64,000 nt of DNA, taken from positions 833,148-897,147 of the forward strand of contig VXAZ01006320.1 of assembly GCA_013399875.1 (NCBI GenBank), in the 5' to 3' direction. Of the stretch, positions 12,282 through 26,295 are shown piece by piece. The notes under the pieces are model-generated. The model was not told where the DNA came from, did not search any database, and saw only the letters and a program-made list of their open reading frames with translations. Source of the stretch: Gymnorhina tibicen. Its lineage: Eukaryota > Chordata > Aves > Passeriformes > Artamidae. Position 1 is the first letter of the stretch, and the number at the start of each line of letters is the position of its first letter. The position numbers were made by a program, and so were the translations under genes.

Positions 12282-15200
12282 CTCCTGCACACTGCAGTGC
12301 ACCAAACTTTTGCTAAAAAACATCACTTTGCTGCCTGGGTGCTGTCCATTCAATAGCAGAGTGGATGTGGCTTGTCAAAGTGAGGGGAATGAAATAAACT
12401 CCAAGGCTTGGCTTTGGAGGGGTGTTACACAGACACTCTTAGGAAAGAGAGCTTGGCCAACAACAGCCAATTTTCTTCCCTTCACCCTGTTGGCACGTTC
12501 AACCATCTGGAGTGCCTATGCTGCGAGTACAGATTTAAAAGCCACACAAGAGCCCTCAGGCACACTGCAGTACAGACGGGGACAATCAGCAGCAAGAAAA
12601 GATGTGTCTGTCCACGGCACAGACCTCATCTCCTCGCGTACAGGTCATAGGTTATCCTCCCTGGCACTTGTCTCAGTTCTCTTCACTTTAGGCTCACAAA
12701 GCCTGTGCACACCTCTGTTGACACTGCCCTGCCTTGGCAATGCACCCCTGACATTTCAGCCCGTGACACTTTTGATGCTCACACTGCTGGATCCATGATC
12801 TCCAATGCTCTCCACACCACTCAGGTGCTTGCCAACCACTCCACCTTAGGCTGCAGTGTCCCATCATTCTCAGATGAGACCCTGAAACCTCTGCCTACCC
12901 ATCCTGTTTCCTCAGCCTCCTGCTTCCAACACACACTTTGATCCAAAGCTTTGCTTGTTCTTTGAGGCTTGGTATTTGTCAGAATAAAGAGCAGCAAGTG
13001 CAGGGGTTTAGAAAGCAGACACAGTGTCCCTTAGGGGATAGCAGAGAGACTCTTCGAATTCATTATCCCAAAGGCCTGCAGCTATTGGAAAGAACAGATA
13101 CCGTGTCTCCTGACTGGCTGTGGGATGCTGTTCATAATTTTTTAAGCCCTGTGAAAAAATTGCCAGTGCATCTTTCTGACCATCTAACAGCACTATTTTC
13201 AAAAAAACTTTCAGCAGATTTTTGACTCTGGGCACCCATGCAACTGCTTGTACCACTTTTTCCATTCCCTATTCCCACCAGCTCCCCATCGCCTGCTTGG
13301 AGCTGGCTCCCTTGCAGGCTATTAACATGCGGTGGCTGAGCCCAACTTCCCTCCCATTACAGCACAGAGGAGAAAGATTAGCAGAGACAGCCAGGAGGAG
13401 TCACTTATTATGGTGCTCAGAGCATGCACGCTGATGAGGGCATGACAGTTCCAAACTGCAGCGTACAAAGCTTCATAATTACTAGTACAACTGAGAAAAG
13501 GAATAGGAGAAACAACCTCATCAGCATTTCCCTGCTTTCCCTTCAGCAAGCATCCAGGGCCTCTTCGCCATCTCACCACTGCTAGATGCAGCTGGGACTT
13601 TGGGATGCTGCTCTGCCCGTGTGAAAAACACATGCACAAACTGGGTAGGTGTATATCACAGACAGTTCATCCCTCTAATTTGTGCAGCTCGGATTGACTC
13701 ATTAGGGCTCATATGGACACAGGGCCAGGTGAATCCCTTTGGAAGTCCTGAAGCTAAACACAGTCCTTGAATGACAGCTGCCCCACTGGAGATGTGAGTA
13801 ATACCCATTACCTTCCTGAGATTAAATCCTGTTCTGCCTCCCAAGGCTGTGATCACAATGTATTTCCTACATTAAGCAGGATTAATATTCTGTGTCAAAA
13901 GAGAGAGAGGGGAAAATCAAACAGTGGGGCTCTTCCGAGCTCTTCACGCAGACAGTCCTCCCATCTCAACTTCAAAGAAGAGTAGAGTGGTTTTCCTGCC
14001 AGAGACAGGTCCAGGGTCCTCTCTGCTACCATTTCAGATGTGGAGGTTGCAATCAGCTATTTCCCCTATTTTGGTCGGGCTGCAACTCGTACAATGCTGC
14101 TGTTTTCTCTGGGATTGCAATCACTGGCCTTCCCAGGCTGTAGCATTGCTCTGTAACTTGGTTGGAGTCAGCCTGCTACAGTATTTCAACCCAGGGGAGC
14201 CCTGTTAAAATCAAAAAGAGGAATGAGTTTGGCAAACAGATGTATCTGCATACATAGAAAAATGTGCATCAATGGAGAGGGTTCCTACCCAGATAAAAGA
14301 CAGTTATAGTAAGACTCAACAGAATTATAAATCTCCAGAACTTGCCTTTGGGATGCCTCTAACCTCCCCTTTTTGCAAGTGCAGCTTACTGTGACAAGGG
14401 CAGTACAAGAGGACAAGGATACGGGAGGATGGTTATGGGGTGGCTGTGGCCAGATGCGTGTTCTTCTCACTCAGCCTTTTGCTTAGGCAAGCCTAACCCC
14501 AGCTGGTGCGGCAGGCCAGACCCATCAGAAAAAATCAAATCTTTCCCACCCTGGACTTTTCTGGCCAAATGTCCCCCAAATACACAAAAACATTCCGCTG
14601 CAAAAGTCACATACCGCTGGAAGAGCGATGCTACACCAGCTGCACTTCCCTCCCAGGGGAAGGGAAGTTATTTGTGGGCTGGCAGCTCCTCCTATTTCTC
14701 TCACTGCACAGCCTGTGCCAAACCCTTCTGTGGAGCCAGGTCTTAAGTCTGCACCAAGTCCATGCCCAAGGCCCATTTAAAACCACCACCATCCTGAGTT
14801 GAGAACCCACTGGTGCTGCATCCGGCACGCACACCTGCCCTGGACACGTGTGCTGGCAGGGAGCTCATTGCCTTGGCAAGCACAAGAGAAGCTGACAGCC
14901 TCTGGCTCAACCCTTCCCCAAAAGCACCTGGTCCTGCCAGACTACTGAGGAGGAAGGGAGAAGGATGCTCGAAAACAGCAAGAGAAGCTGTGGACTTAAT
15001 GAGAGGTGGAAATTGGTTAGGAATAAAAGGAGGAAATATCACAATGCAGGAGAAGTGCTACAGATTAGGGGTGTCTGTCCAAAAAGGCCGATGTCACCTC
15101 CTGGCATGCATTGCAGAGGCCTCTGCTCAGACACACTCCCCCCCTTAGGGCTGCAGCTGGCATCCCAGGGCTGTCAATGCCATGACCTGCCAAGGTGTCC

Positions 15201-16002
15201 TGCAGGCACCACACTGCAGCCAAAGCAGCCTCCCAGCTCCTCACTGCCCCCTTTGCAGAGGAGCCAACGGGGACCACGGGTGAGGGAGAGCTGATGGGAC
15301 CTTTACAAGGCTCATGCAGGCCTTTCTGGACTATTGCAGCTTGACAGTGAAAGGGCCTTTTGCAGCCAGCCAGGAGAGGGAAATACTGGAGAGAGGTCCC
15401 CAGAGCACTATCCCAGTGCTGGAGGGGATCCACCCAGAGTCCAGAGGGATGACAACTCCCCTCTCATGTGGGACCATCCTCAGAATTCCCCACCGTCATC
15501 CCTAACCATATATCCCTTGCCAGCCCACACTGCCTCGGAGCTGTTGCTTCCTGCCTGCACGCTGCTCACACAGACAACACTGGGGACCACATCAAAACTG
15601 AAAGTGGAGAGTATATTTCCTTTGAGAGCAGCTCAATGTACACACAGCACCTCTCATTCTGAGGGCACACAAGTCCTTTCCATACCATCCATCACCATCA
15701 GTCACCCCTTACTCAGAAACAGCAGGAAGCAGAGCAGCCACTCTGTCCTGCTAACACCCTTGCAGAAGAGGGACAAAAATGCTGACCTCCAGCTGGCGTT
15801 GCAGGGTAGAGCAAGATGGTCCCATCAGCTGGAGCAGCACCTGAGGCACACATATATTTTTATTTATCATCTCCAAACATCCATCCGAAAGTTGACAAGC
15901 ATCCGAGGGCACGGCTTTTGCAGCCAGCCTCACACAGGCCCAGACTTATTTAAGGAGGTCTCTGACTGTGTGGCATATTTAGGAATCCGTGTGGGTGACC
16001 CC

Positions 16003-16043
16003 GTTCGGCAGCTGCGTGAGCCTCCCGGGGTGCTCTGCCGAAC
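16003..16043. repeat. Inverted repeat (9-bp arms) in a CpG-richer patch
   Basis: GTTCGGCAG at 16003-16011 and its exact reverse complement CTGCCGAAC at 16035-16043 are separated by 23 nt containing CCCGGG. The hairpin lies in a locally CpG-richer block (about 15.9-16.3 kb). It is followed after 6 nt by a consensus plus-strand splice donor (GGCG then GTGAGC). Confidence 0.5.
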
Positions 16044-17689
16044 ACGGCGGTGAGCCCGCGTTTGTTTGTTGCTATAACTGGCAAGCGTTACCTTTGATGC
16101 GTGCGTCTGGCTGCAGGGATGTGTTAGTCATACAGGTTTCACATTTGGAGCGCTTGTCGTGGTACAATTAGTGGTACCCGGCTCCCTCTGTGTTTGTGTT
16201 CATCTGGCATTGGCATGTTTCTCTGCTGTTCGTGTGAGACAGCGCCTGTTCTTGTCTGCTTGTGTGCGCGTGGAGTTGTACGAGTGCCAGTAAGGAACAG
16301 GGTCACTTTTATTAGCACTTAATTTGAAACAGGAGCTTTTACATCTCCATCATCTCAGCACCTCTAAATACAATGGGACGTGGCAGAAACCCAGCAGGGA
16401 GTGTTCCAAATGGTGCCCAAATCCATTGCTTGCAGATGCTGGTGTGCCCACATGCCCCTGAAGCACGACATCCATGGCGTGCACCAGAGCCGAGGTCTCC
16501 CAGCTTCCCTGCCCTGGTCAAATGCCCATGTCCTGTTGCCTTTCAGCTGCGTGCTGACTGATTGCTGTACCTTCTCTCCACACATGCTATTATCCTCTGC
16601 TAGACTTGCTCCAGCGCTTGAGAGCATAGCCTTTTTTCACCCTGGTGATTTTGCACCCCTCCTCCTGTTCAGGACAAGAAGCAGAAGAAATTCCTGCCTC
16701 CCACTGAGCAGGGCAAGGAGCAGTCCAGCCAGCACAGGACAAAATAAGCAAACTACCTATCCTGAAGCCTCAACAATACCCTGCCTTTTAACCTGTACTG
16801 CAGGCAGCACTCTGCAGCTGTAGGAAGAGCAAGCCCTGATCTCCTGGAGACTCCCACCCTCATGATCAGTCAGTGTCCACTGTATCACTTTGCTGTCATG
16901 TGGCTGGGATAACCCCATCCTGTCCATGCCTCTGGTCCCTGCCCCTGGCACAGCAAAGAGGGGATCAGCTTACATTGCTAAGAAGCCTTTGGCCAAGCCA
17001 AAGGAGATGTTATGGAGACCAGTAAAAAAGGCATAGGAATAATATGATTACTTTGGGTGTAGCAGGTAGAGAAGAGAAAGAAGGTTCCCATTGGAAAATC
17101 ATTACCTGACCTTAACTATGTGGCATGTTTGAGACCCAGAGGTGAGTGCTACTGAAGACCCTAATCTTACCACACTGCTTCCCAGAGAAGTACATGCGTG
17201 TTTTCAACAAAACATTTTCGTTTTTGGTGTTCCAAATAAACAGACTCTAAAAATCTCCTTCTGGGGATGACTCCATACTGTAACAGACCCATCTATGTGG
17301 AGACTCTGCCCCAGAGTCAGTGTTTTCCCTTTCAAACCTGCCCCACTCTCTCCCTGTGCACTGCGTCGGTCTGCACAGCTCCCAGTGATTCCTCCTCCTC
17401 GTGCACACGGACACCTTTCACGTGAGAGGATTCCTGTCATATCCTCTCACTTAAACCACCGCTTAGCCAAACCACACATCTTTAGCACTTAATCCTTGCT
17501 CATAAATTAATCTCCTTAGCCCCGCGGTAGTTCGGTGCGGATCTCACTGAAAGCCGCCTCTCGCCTACCAGCGCTCTGCCGCTAATGATGCGCCAAGTGC
17601 CGCCTTCCCGCAGGGCCGGGCTGCCAGCCCGATGGCTCTTGCTGGCCCTGTCACGCTGCGGGTCCATGTCTGATGTGCCATCTACCGTC

Positions 17690-17985
17690 GCACCTCGGTC
17701 TTGTGGCCTGGGCCGTCCTTTCCTTGCCCCTCACCAGGTCCTCAGACCCTATATTTCAGATTATTGATTGCCCCCAGATGCATTAGCTTGCATTTTTCCT
17801 AAGATTAATCTCATTAAGTTATTTTCTGCCCATCTTTCTGACCTCATAGTTCCCTTTGTGTTATTTTGCTGCATCCCCGCTGGCAGGCATAAACCTGGTT
17901 TATCATCATCCACGGAAATCATCAACGTGCTGTTTACTCCCTCTTGCAGGTCAGCAATGAACACGGCAACTAAGATGGTCAGATG
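17690..17985 (-). mobile_element. Ancient CR1-type LINE fragment (L3-like)
   Basis: The plus strand contains, in order, degenerate versions of blocks seen in old amniote CR1/L3 copies read in reverse: ATGCATTAGCTTGCATTTTT, then a CTGCCCATCTTTCTGACCTC block, then GTTTACTCCCTCTTGCAGG followed by TCAGCAATGAACA. The order and spacing match the consensus as I remember it, but divergence is high and there are small indels. It is a fossil with no open frame. The assignment rests on pattern memory, without an alignment. Confidence 0.55.
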
Positions 17986-20900
17986 AGGATGATGAAGAGG
18001 AAGATCGTGGTGTCATAGGCTACTAGCAATGATGGCTTTGAGGCCATCCTCACGCTCTTAGCCCTTGAGCCAGAATATGAAGTGCTATCAGGGAAGACAA
18101 AACGTGCAAATACCTCAACTGTGCCTTCCAGAGAAGCTCACACTGGGAGAAAAGAGCTGCAGCTCCTGCCCACCACAAGGACAGATGCCCAGTGCTGCAG
18201 CTGCCAGCATTGCACCTGTACAAGTGGATGGAAAAGGGCAGCGTGGGGCTGCTCCCACACAGGCTAAGCCAACAGTGAGTTCTGCTGTTTCACACCGTCC
18301 TTCCTGGATCACCCTCTCTGCCCTTTTTGTCTCAATCTCAGTGCCCAGCCCAACCCAGTGTCCCTTCAGGACCTGTTGTAGTGAGTGGGACTAGGAAAAC
18401 AGCAGCATACAACGAGTGGGGACACCCCAGGAGACTCCCTGCTCCCTGTCACGGCACAGTGCTGAATGCAACCTCCCACTTCTGCACAAGCATCCTCACC
18501 CCACCTCCAGACTTTTCCCCAACCCACTGTCACCACGCACATCTGGAGAGGAGATTATTCCCTGGGGTGAAAATGGAAATGGGGAGGTGGAGACAGTAAG
18601 GAGCACATCTAAAGGGAACACAATATGAAGAGCTTTGGGGAGCATCAAGAGTTACATCTACAACCACTCTCCTCCCTAAAAATTACTGCTCCCCCTCAAT
18701 CTCTCCAAAGGAGATAATCTGCATAAACACAGCTACGCATTTGGAGCAAACTAACTCTTGGCAAAAACAAAAACAGGAAGGGAGCTGAAGCTATGTGGAG
18801 TGTGATGATGCCCCAGGCTCTGCCTCTAGAAAGGAGAGAGAATATGGGAAAGAAATGTAGCTATGAAGATGGGAAACTTCTAGAAGCAGAGAAGAGACAA
18901 TGTTGCTAGCTCTTCTGCAAAGGCCTAAGGGCTGTTCACTCTCAGGTCAATAGATGGACCAGGACCTTGTGATGGTTCCCCTGCATGCCACATGATTTGG
19001 TTACTGACACTGCTACTCATTTACGTAAGCTTAAAAGTCCCCTTCTCTCCCTGCTGTCACTGGGAGAAAAAAAAAAGCAAAGCTGGGACAATTGCTTGAA
19101 TAGTGATCACTGAAAAGCGGCAAAGACACCAATGCAAGCATATCTGACCACAGACCTGAAACAGACCCCTAAAGTCCAAGCCAAATCCTTGTAACCTTGC
19201 CAGAAAACCCAGTCTGAAAGAGTCCATAACGAGTTACTCTGCCCCCTACCTCTGTCCATCCCCACTGCCGAACTCAGAGTGGGTTTAAAGGCAAAATAAG
19301 GAAAGAAAAATGCCCAAGGAAGACAAACAATTGAGGGCAACACCACTGCCAAAAGTCCCCACCCAGAGAGGAGATGAAAGATGGTGCTGGGCACACTGCA
19401 CACTTGTATACACGTGTATACATTTGCAAACACGTGCAGCAGCAGAAACAGTCTGACTGCAGGAAAATCCATTCCTAACCTCCGTCCTGGAAAGCAACTA
19501 AATTGAGCCTGTCAGCCAGACACACTAAGCCAACACCTGAGAAATGTTTAACACCACTAACCCCACCTGTGTTCTCTATACAGCAATGTTTTTGTAGCCA
19601 CGGCCAAACTGACACTTCAGAGACAGGAAATATAAACCTTCCCTACCCTCTGGCCCCCCATCCCAGTGGTCATACCAGACAAACAATTTCAGCAGTCACA
19701 TCACAGCAGCAAAATCCCTGGCACTTGTCACTTCACCAGCTACCAACAGCACAGGACAGCAGCTCCTCTCCATCCTGTTCAACCCCACGGCCATAACCCC
19801 AAATCCAGTAGTTTGACAAGGATATGCCCTTTGCTTGCCTTCCAGGGATGCCCCCATGGAGCTTTACGTCAAGGCACAACGGAGCAGGATGCAGTGCCCA
19901 TGCTGCAGATGATGGTTATGTCAGAAGCAGAGGCCAGCTGCCCTTGGTATTGTTTTTTTTTTAATACACACACACATTTGATAAGAGGGTAACAACCTTT
20001 GCTTTTGGAGGAACCCTTCCTGCCTTGATCACACAGAGACAGGGCTTCTGCATCACATTCTGCAGGTGCTGGGAAGCACAAGCTTTTGCAGAAAACACCA
20101 ACAGGCACCATTCCACACCAGGAGCCCACAGCGTGTCCACTCGCCCACAGGCTGCAAGGACTGGTGTGAACCTGCAAAGCCCCTGATGACTGAGCCCGGC
20201 TTAGCCCAAAGACCACCTCCCTCCTGCGCCACCACAGCAGCACACACCTCCGGTTCAAGGCAAGAGAGAAGGCATTTTCTGACATCTTCTCATTGCAATT
20301 AGTCCCTGATACACCAGGCTGATTGCTCTTCAGGGCACACTGCGGTGCTTCAAACACCGGGGCCTGACAAGTACCGGGAGAGCGAGTTTATTGTGAAGTT
20401 ACTGGGTTGATTTATGCAATTTGAGTTATGATTAGAAGGCTTAAATAAATTTTGTATCAGTATAAGACATTTTTCAAACCACTGTGTGATTTCTAAGAGC
20501 TTCAAGGTATGCACTTCAGACACAGATGAATAAACTAAGTAAGCTGCCTATATTAGGTCATTATAAACAACAATGCACCTCCGCATGACTGAGAAGAAGT
20601 CTCCACTTTCCAAAAGTTGTTTGGGGTTTTACAGATTTTGAACACCCTTAAAATCAGCCCTACATTATCCTGTCTAATAAATTTTTAAAAATACAACTAA
20701 GACATGGTACTACATGATCTTGCACATCCACCTGTGCCACTTGATTTCTGAACCCGTCCATGGACTCAGACGTTTTAGTAAGGCTCTGGGCGACTGCAGA
20801 AATTCACCTGCTTGCTTGAATGTGCAGGATTGGGACTTTGATTTAATAAAAGATAAATTTTATTTTAAATCAGTGCCCCACTCTTTTAAAGATTCCTAAC

Positions 20901-23900
20901 ACTGTGTGTGCTTTTCATGAATTTCCAGCTGTAGACACTTGTTCTGTTTGAGAAAAATGAATAAAAATTAGTTTCAATTTTTTTTTCCCCTAGGAAAAAA
21001 AGCTGACCAAGCATGTGGCTTCCTTGCAGCATAGCCTGGAATTGCAGGCTTTTCCCAAAATCAGAGGTGGCCAGGGCTCAGCATAAGCCACCCTGGCATG
21101 GGACATCCTCCTCGTGTGCCTTGCTATGGATGGAACAGGGCAGGGCTCTAACATTAAACAGGGCTGTAGGATGGCACTATGTCGCACTGGGCATGGACAC
21201 GTGGATTCTCCAAAACTGGATCAGGCAGCAGAGATGCAGCCAGGTGGGAAGTGGGTTGGTGGAAGCAAGGAAGGAAGGAAGTAAGCAAGCCCAGAACTGG
21301 AGGAGATGCCAGAGCTGCAGCCTGGGGCACAAGTGCATTATTGGCACTTTGAGGATGCTCAGAACTGGACCAGCAAGGAAGGTGCTGCTCTTGGTGGGGA
21401 TAAGAGTGAGGGCACAGGAAAGCTCATCCAGCACTGCAGGTGTGACAGACCCCAGGAAGCCCAGCTGGTCTCAAATCCCAGACAAGGCCACTGTGCCTAC
21501 CCAGAAACACCCACAGGCAAGCCCTGAGCTCCTTGTGAGACAGCATCCCCCGCACGTAATGATTCCCCTCACTCCCTTGATGGCTGTGGATGCGCTGGCC
21601 CTGCATCAGCCAGATCCACTGCCTGAAAACACTCCCAAAGCAGCAACAAGGGGAGATTTTGAAAGATATAACATGAGGCAGGTTGGCATAACCCCCTTTA
21701 TAATAGGCACTGTCAGATTGATCCAGGCTTCACAAGGCAAACCCCTTAGATGTGGCAGATCAAAGCTTCTTCTTTGTCCCCCTGACTCTCCTCTGAGATA
21801 TTCACTACCAGATCTCCTGTCAAGGCACGTGTGCATCTTCTGGTGCATCGAGGTGGCCAGTGTTTAGACACAGCTTTCAACTGAGATCTGCAGGAAAGCT
21901 GCTTTTCCCCACCTTCCTGTTGCAGTCAGGGCCAAGGCTTTCCCAAACAGGTGCTGCACCCTTGCCCAGCCAGCCTGGTGCAAACACCCTGCCAGTGGGC
22001 AGGCAATCCAGTGCGATGCCCAGACTCCATCCCTGCCTGCCTCCCAGCTCACCTGGGAGAGGATCGTGGCCCTAGACCTTCACTGACAGGCATGCACTGC
22101 TGCCCTTCTGAGGAAGCTCACATCCAATGCCAGTGCCATGAAACTATTATGTTATTTAATGGAGAGAGGAATAAATGCTCTCAGTCCCTTGCAGGCAGCG
22201 GGCAGCTGCCTCCTGCCTGAGGCTGTGTGCCTGCCCAGACCTGAGGGATGGGGCAGTGCTGGCTGGGGGAGAGATATTCAGGTGTCCTTAAAATATAAAG
22301 GGGAAGGGAGGCAGAAACGGGGCTCTTGGATTCCCTTTGCAGTGCTCTGAATTAAAAGTTTCTTTGCAGGTAGGGTGTTGAGAAGATAATGTGCTTGAGG
22401 ATTTCTTTCCACTGATAGAGAAGCTTACATGTCAGAGTTAAAACACCGAGGGGTAAGCAAGGTGGAGGGTCATCAGACACCTTCCTTCTTTGAGGTAATA
22501 AATCCTCAGTCACCAGCCCAAATTTAAGGCCAGGAGCTCTGCAATAGCACACAGAAACAACTGACAATTAACATAGCAGTCTTCTAAGCGACGGGGACAC
22601 AGAACCAGTAGCAACCCCCAGATCAGTGAGAAAAACGCTTCCTATTAGCAGAGAGAAAATGCACAACAAGTTCTGCTTTCTGATGTTTACCGTTTTTCTC
22701 TGCAATAATTTGCAGGGAAATTATACATATTTGGGTTTTTTTCTTTCTGGCTTTTTATTTTTTTAAAGCCACTGGTACTTTTCACACAGCTGCTGTTACC
22801 AAGAAGAAAAAGGTAACCGTCAAGAGGGTTACAAAAACCAGTACTGGCAGAAAACATGCCTGATAACTGCCGGTCAACAGTGTCTAACATTATTTCTGTT
22901 TCTCTTCTTTTTTAATTCTTCTACTTCCACCCCCCTCCACTCCCTGACTCCAGCCAACAGCTTCCAGTGATGTACAGAAGATGATGCATTTGCTACATTA
23001 AAGTACATCCTATTCCGTGTCCCTTTTCAGGATGTTGCACATGCGATTGAAATGCAATAACAACCATAAACAAAACAAGAAAAGACAATTTATGAAACCT
23101 GAATCCAAGACCCAATTCTTGCTTTGGAAAGAAGAAAAAAATACCCCAAACCCAAGAAGACCCTAAACAGTGAGAAGGTTTTAAGAAAAGTTATATATTT
23201 ACAAGTCTCAGGCAGTTACCTCTCCAGGGAGGAGATTTTGTAACCCTCCCTCTTTCCCACCATCCTTCCCCATCATAACGGAACAAACTAACCAGGGCTA
23301 AATTTGAAAATCCTGGAATTATTCACACTCCTTGTATCATTTATAGTAATGTATAAAGAGCTGCTGATTATCTGTGAGATACACATTCCCTGCTGCAATT
23401 GCTGGACATGGACATGAACTGCTGGACACATAGTTGTTCCCTTTCCGCCACCACCACTGCCCAAAACACACACCAAAATCAATTATTGCTACTTGTTGGG
23501 TAAACAGAGGCAGTCTCATATACATGGGCACTGCACTCGGACATACACGTACCACTGGACATGCACACAGAAACAACTTTCCTCTCTGGAAAGACAGAAT
23601 TATTCACATTACAGACATGTCTACCCTCAGCTTTTACTTCTGCCAGAGAGGAAACAGGTATGAAACAAAACAGGAATGATGCAGGTACATGGGTGGGCGC
23701 AAGTTTTCTATTAAAAGGACAGCAAAGCCAAGCAAAACGAGACAGACACAAGGTTAGCCAGGTGTGCATGCGTCTCACCTACCTTTGCATGGAAAAGAAA
23801 TCTCCGAGGGAGAAGTCTCCAAGTCAGAGAAGCAAAATAAAATAATAATGAAGATGCTTTGAAAAAATTCCCCCACCAAGAAAAAAAAAAAGGGCCCCCC

Positions 23901-25931
23901 CCACCTCCCCCCCTTGCAAACAGGCACACTCACACGCAGACACACACACCTCGGTGCCCGGGGTGGGGAGAATAGGAGAAAAAAAGATCAGGATCAGCTG
24001 AGTGATGGGGAGCAAAGAACCTGCCGGCGAGAAGCGGGGAGTTGTGTTAGATCCGTGCCTGCAAGGACTGAGCGTGTGCAGGAAGGAGATGGTTTAAAAG
24101 GAAAATACATGGTAAGAAATTGTGGCTGCTCAGGCTGGAGTCTGAAGCTCTGGAGTCAGAGCAAACAAAAAGAGATTTTAAAAAAGGACCTCTTCCTTCA
24201 CGGGAGGGCTTGGAGGGTTTTGCCTCTGTGTGTTTTTCCAGGCGGGTGGTGTTAAGAAGTGACAGAAGCTTCCTTCCAAAAAGACCAGAGAGAGGGTCAA
24301 AATAATTGCAGGACGCTGAGAGGTGATGGAGGTGTGGGTGGGGGCAAGGTTAGCTATTCCATGGTGGGAAAGTGAGGAGGAAGGGCTGGTGTGTGGTTTC
24401 TGTCTGTCTCGCTCTCTCTCTGTCTCATGGTATGTTCATCAATGGCTTACGGAGCGAACTGCACAGAGAGAGAGAGAATATAACTGTACAGGCAGAGAGG
24501 GAGAGTGAAACACCGTCCTTACAGTGACACCAAATGTCTTTAGGGGAACCTACAATTAGAGGCACAGAATGCAGGAATTCTTACAACACAGGAGGAAAGG
24601 AAATAATCTCCTTGCACACCATCACACACCTGCATCCACAGTGGGGTCTCAAGACAGCTGATTTGTGCCTGCCTTCAGCCCACTCATCCTTCCTTTTCTG
24701 GTGGACACTGGCTTCAGCATGCTTGCCTTTCCTTAAACTTTTAAGGATGTGTCCCTCCACAGGTCACAGATCAAGCAGGTTAGAGAATTATCGTTCGGGA
24801 AGAGTTAAAAAAACAAATTAACAAGCCTCCCCCAAAAGTCCTTCCCTCAAAACCAATCCCTCCTCTCCGCCCCATCCTACTCCCAGATCTGTTACTGGAA
24901 CTCAGGGGGTGGGAATAACTCTCTGCAAATTAGTTTCCCATGGCATTTTGTGAAGCCAGGGGGAAATCAGAGGGACGGATAACATGCAGGAATCCCACCT
25001 TTCAGTGGCTAGAACAGAGTACAGCCTCCCCGAGCCTCATCCAATGGAGGGCCAGCATAGCCATCTGCCCCCACTGGTCCCATTCCGTGGCTGAGCAGCC
25101 CTACCCTTCATCACCACAGGCCCCTCATTCTTGAAGCATCAGCCTTCAGTTTTCCTACTGAGGCTCCCAAGTCAGCTCTGGGAAAGAGACACTACATGAA
25201 GCCATCACAGTCCTCAAGGCTTTTCATGGGTTTTTCCTGTTCAGTCCAATAAAACCCCACATGTTATGAGATGCGGAGACATTCTTGCTTCTACCATGGG
25301 CATATATTGTAAATAAGCTAAAAAGACACCCAGTTGCCAGCTAGGGTATGATACAACATACACTGCAGCCCAGAAGCTCCTCTGCTTCCTTGCAGGGTTC
25401 CACAAAGCCTCTCCAAAACTTCCTCACCAAGACGATGCCCACTCCAACTCTCACAGACTTTACAGTGCACGGGTAGGACAGCTGGCTCAGGGTAATTAAC
25501 ACACCTAAACTAAAAATGGCTGGGAAACCAAGCACTTTCATCATACTGAGAAACAGGCCCTTGGATGTTAACTCTCCACAGGCAGGCAATAGAGCAAGCC
25601 CACCTTCCGGTAAAGTCAGGACCACTCTGGTCTTACCTCAAGGTAGCTCACATGTTCACCACCGAGGGTGAAAAACATCCTGTAAATATCCTCTCCTCTG
25701 CCATTCATCTCCCTGTGGCTTGGTTTTGCTCTGCCAGGGACTTGAGGCAGAGGTCAAGGAGCCTCTAGCCAATTACATCACATAAGCCAGGCTCCTTGGA
25801 AATTGAGCAATCCGGTTGGCACCATCACTGTCTCTCACGAGGCCCTTAAAAGTCTTTTGAACAAAGACAATGGCTGCTGTCCGCTTTTAACATAACACTT
25901 TTTTGTTTCATAAAGTGCCTAATCTTGTTAC

Positions 25932-25986
25932 CTCTCCTGAAAGGCAAACTCATCCCTTAGAGGATCCTCAGGCTGCTCCAGAAGTG
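25932..25986 (-). other. Exon-like segment B of an unidentified minus-strand transcript
   Basis: On the minus strand a pyrimidine tract (CTCTTGTCTTTTTTAG) precedes this segment, and it ends at GAGAG followed by GTAACA, a good donor. With the alternative acceptor at 25976 the frame reads QPEDPLRDEFAFQER, continuing the phase of segment A. With the stronger acceptor at 25987 the joined frame instead stops after about ten codons. It may be coding or non-coding. The protein is not recognised. Confidence 0.3.
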
Positions 25987-26047
25987 CTAAAAAAGACAAG
26001 AGAGCAGTGTTAGAAACAACAGGAATGTTGGGAGCATCAAAAGTTAC

Positions 26048-26162
26048 CTGATTAACAGCTTCCATGTAAAACAGCTCTTCCTTGGACAAGTCCAGCCTGT
26101 CTTTTTTCATAGCTTCTGACCAGGGCTGTAGTTCCGTGGTGTACCCATGCATCTTCCACAAG
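26048..26162 (-). other. Exon-like segment A of an unidentified minus-strand transcript
   Basis: This 115-nt segment is flanked on the minus strand by a strong acceptor (AAATCTCTTTCCAG) and a consensus donor (CAG then GTAACT). Only one frame is open throughout. It reads WKMHGYTTELQPWSEAMKKD and then acidic/basic helical-looking residues ending FYMEAVNQ. The intron between it and segment B would be only about 61-72 nt. The composition looks protein-like, but I know no family with this sequence. It lies inside the presumed upstream intron of CACNA1I, so it could be a nested gene, an alternative exon or an old pseudogene. Confidence 0.35.
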
Positions 26163-26295
26163 CTGGAAAGAGATTTTATTCCAGGATAATAATTTTCTGT
26201 GGTGATCGGACCTCTCCCTGCCCAGGGTCAGAGCATGGGAGCTGTGCAAGACACTATCTCTGGTCACCTTCGGCCCCAAAGATGGTTTTGGTTAC

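Noticed and set aside
11866..12282. 138-codon minus-strand ORF
   Set aside because: It lies antisense within a solo LTR and shows no protein family resemblance.
15334..16053. 239-codon plus-strand ORF
   Set aside because: No domain, no splice context, biased composition (His, Ser, Thr, Pro), and an ORF of comparable quality in other frames. Judged to be chance.
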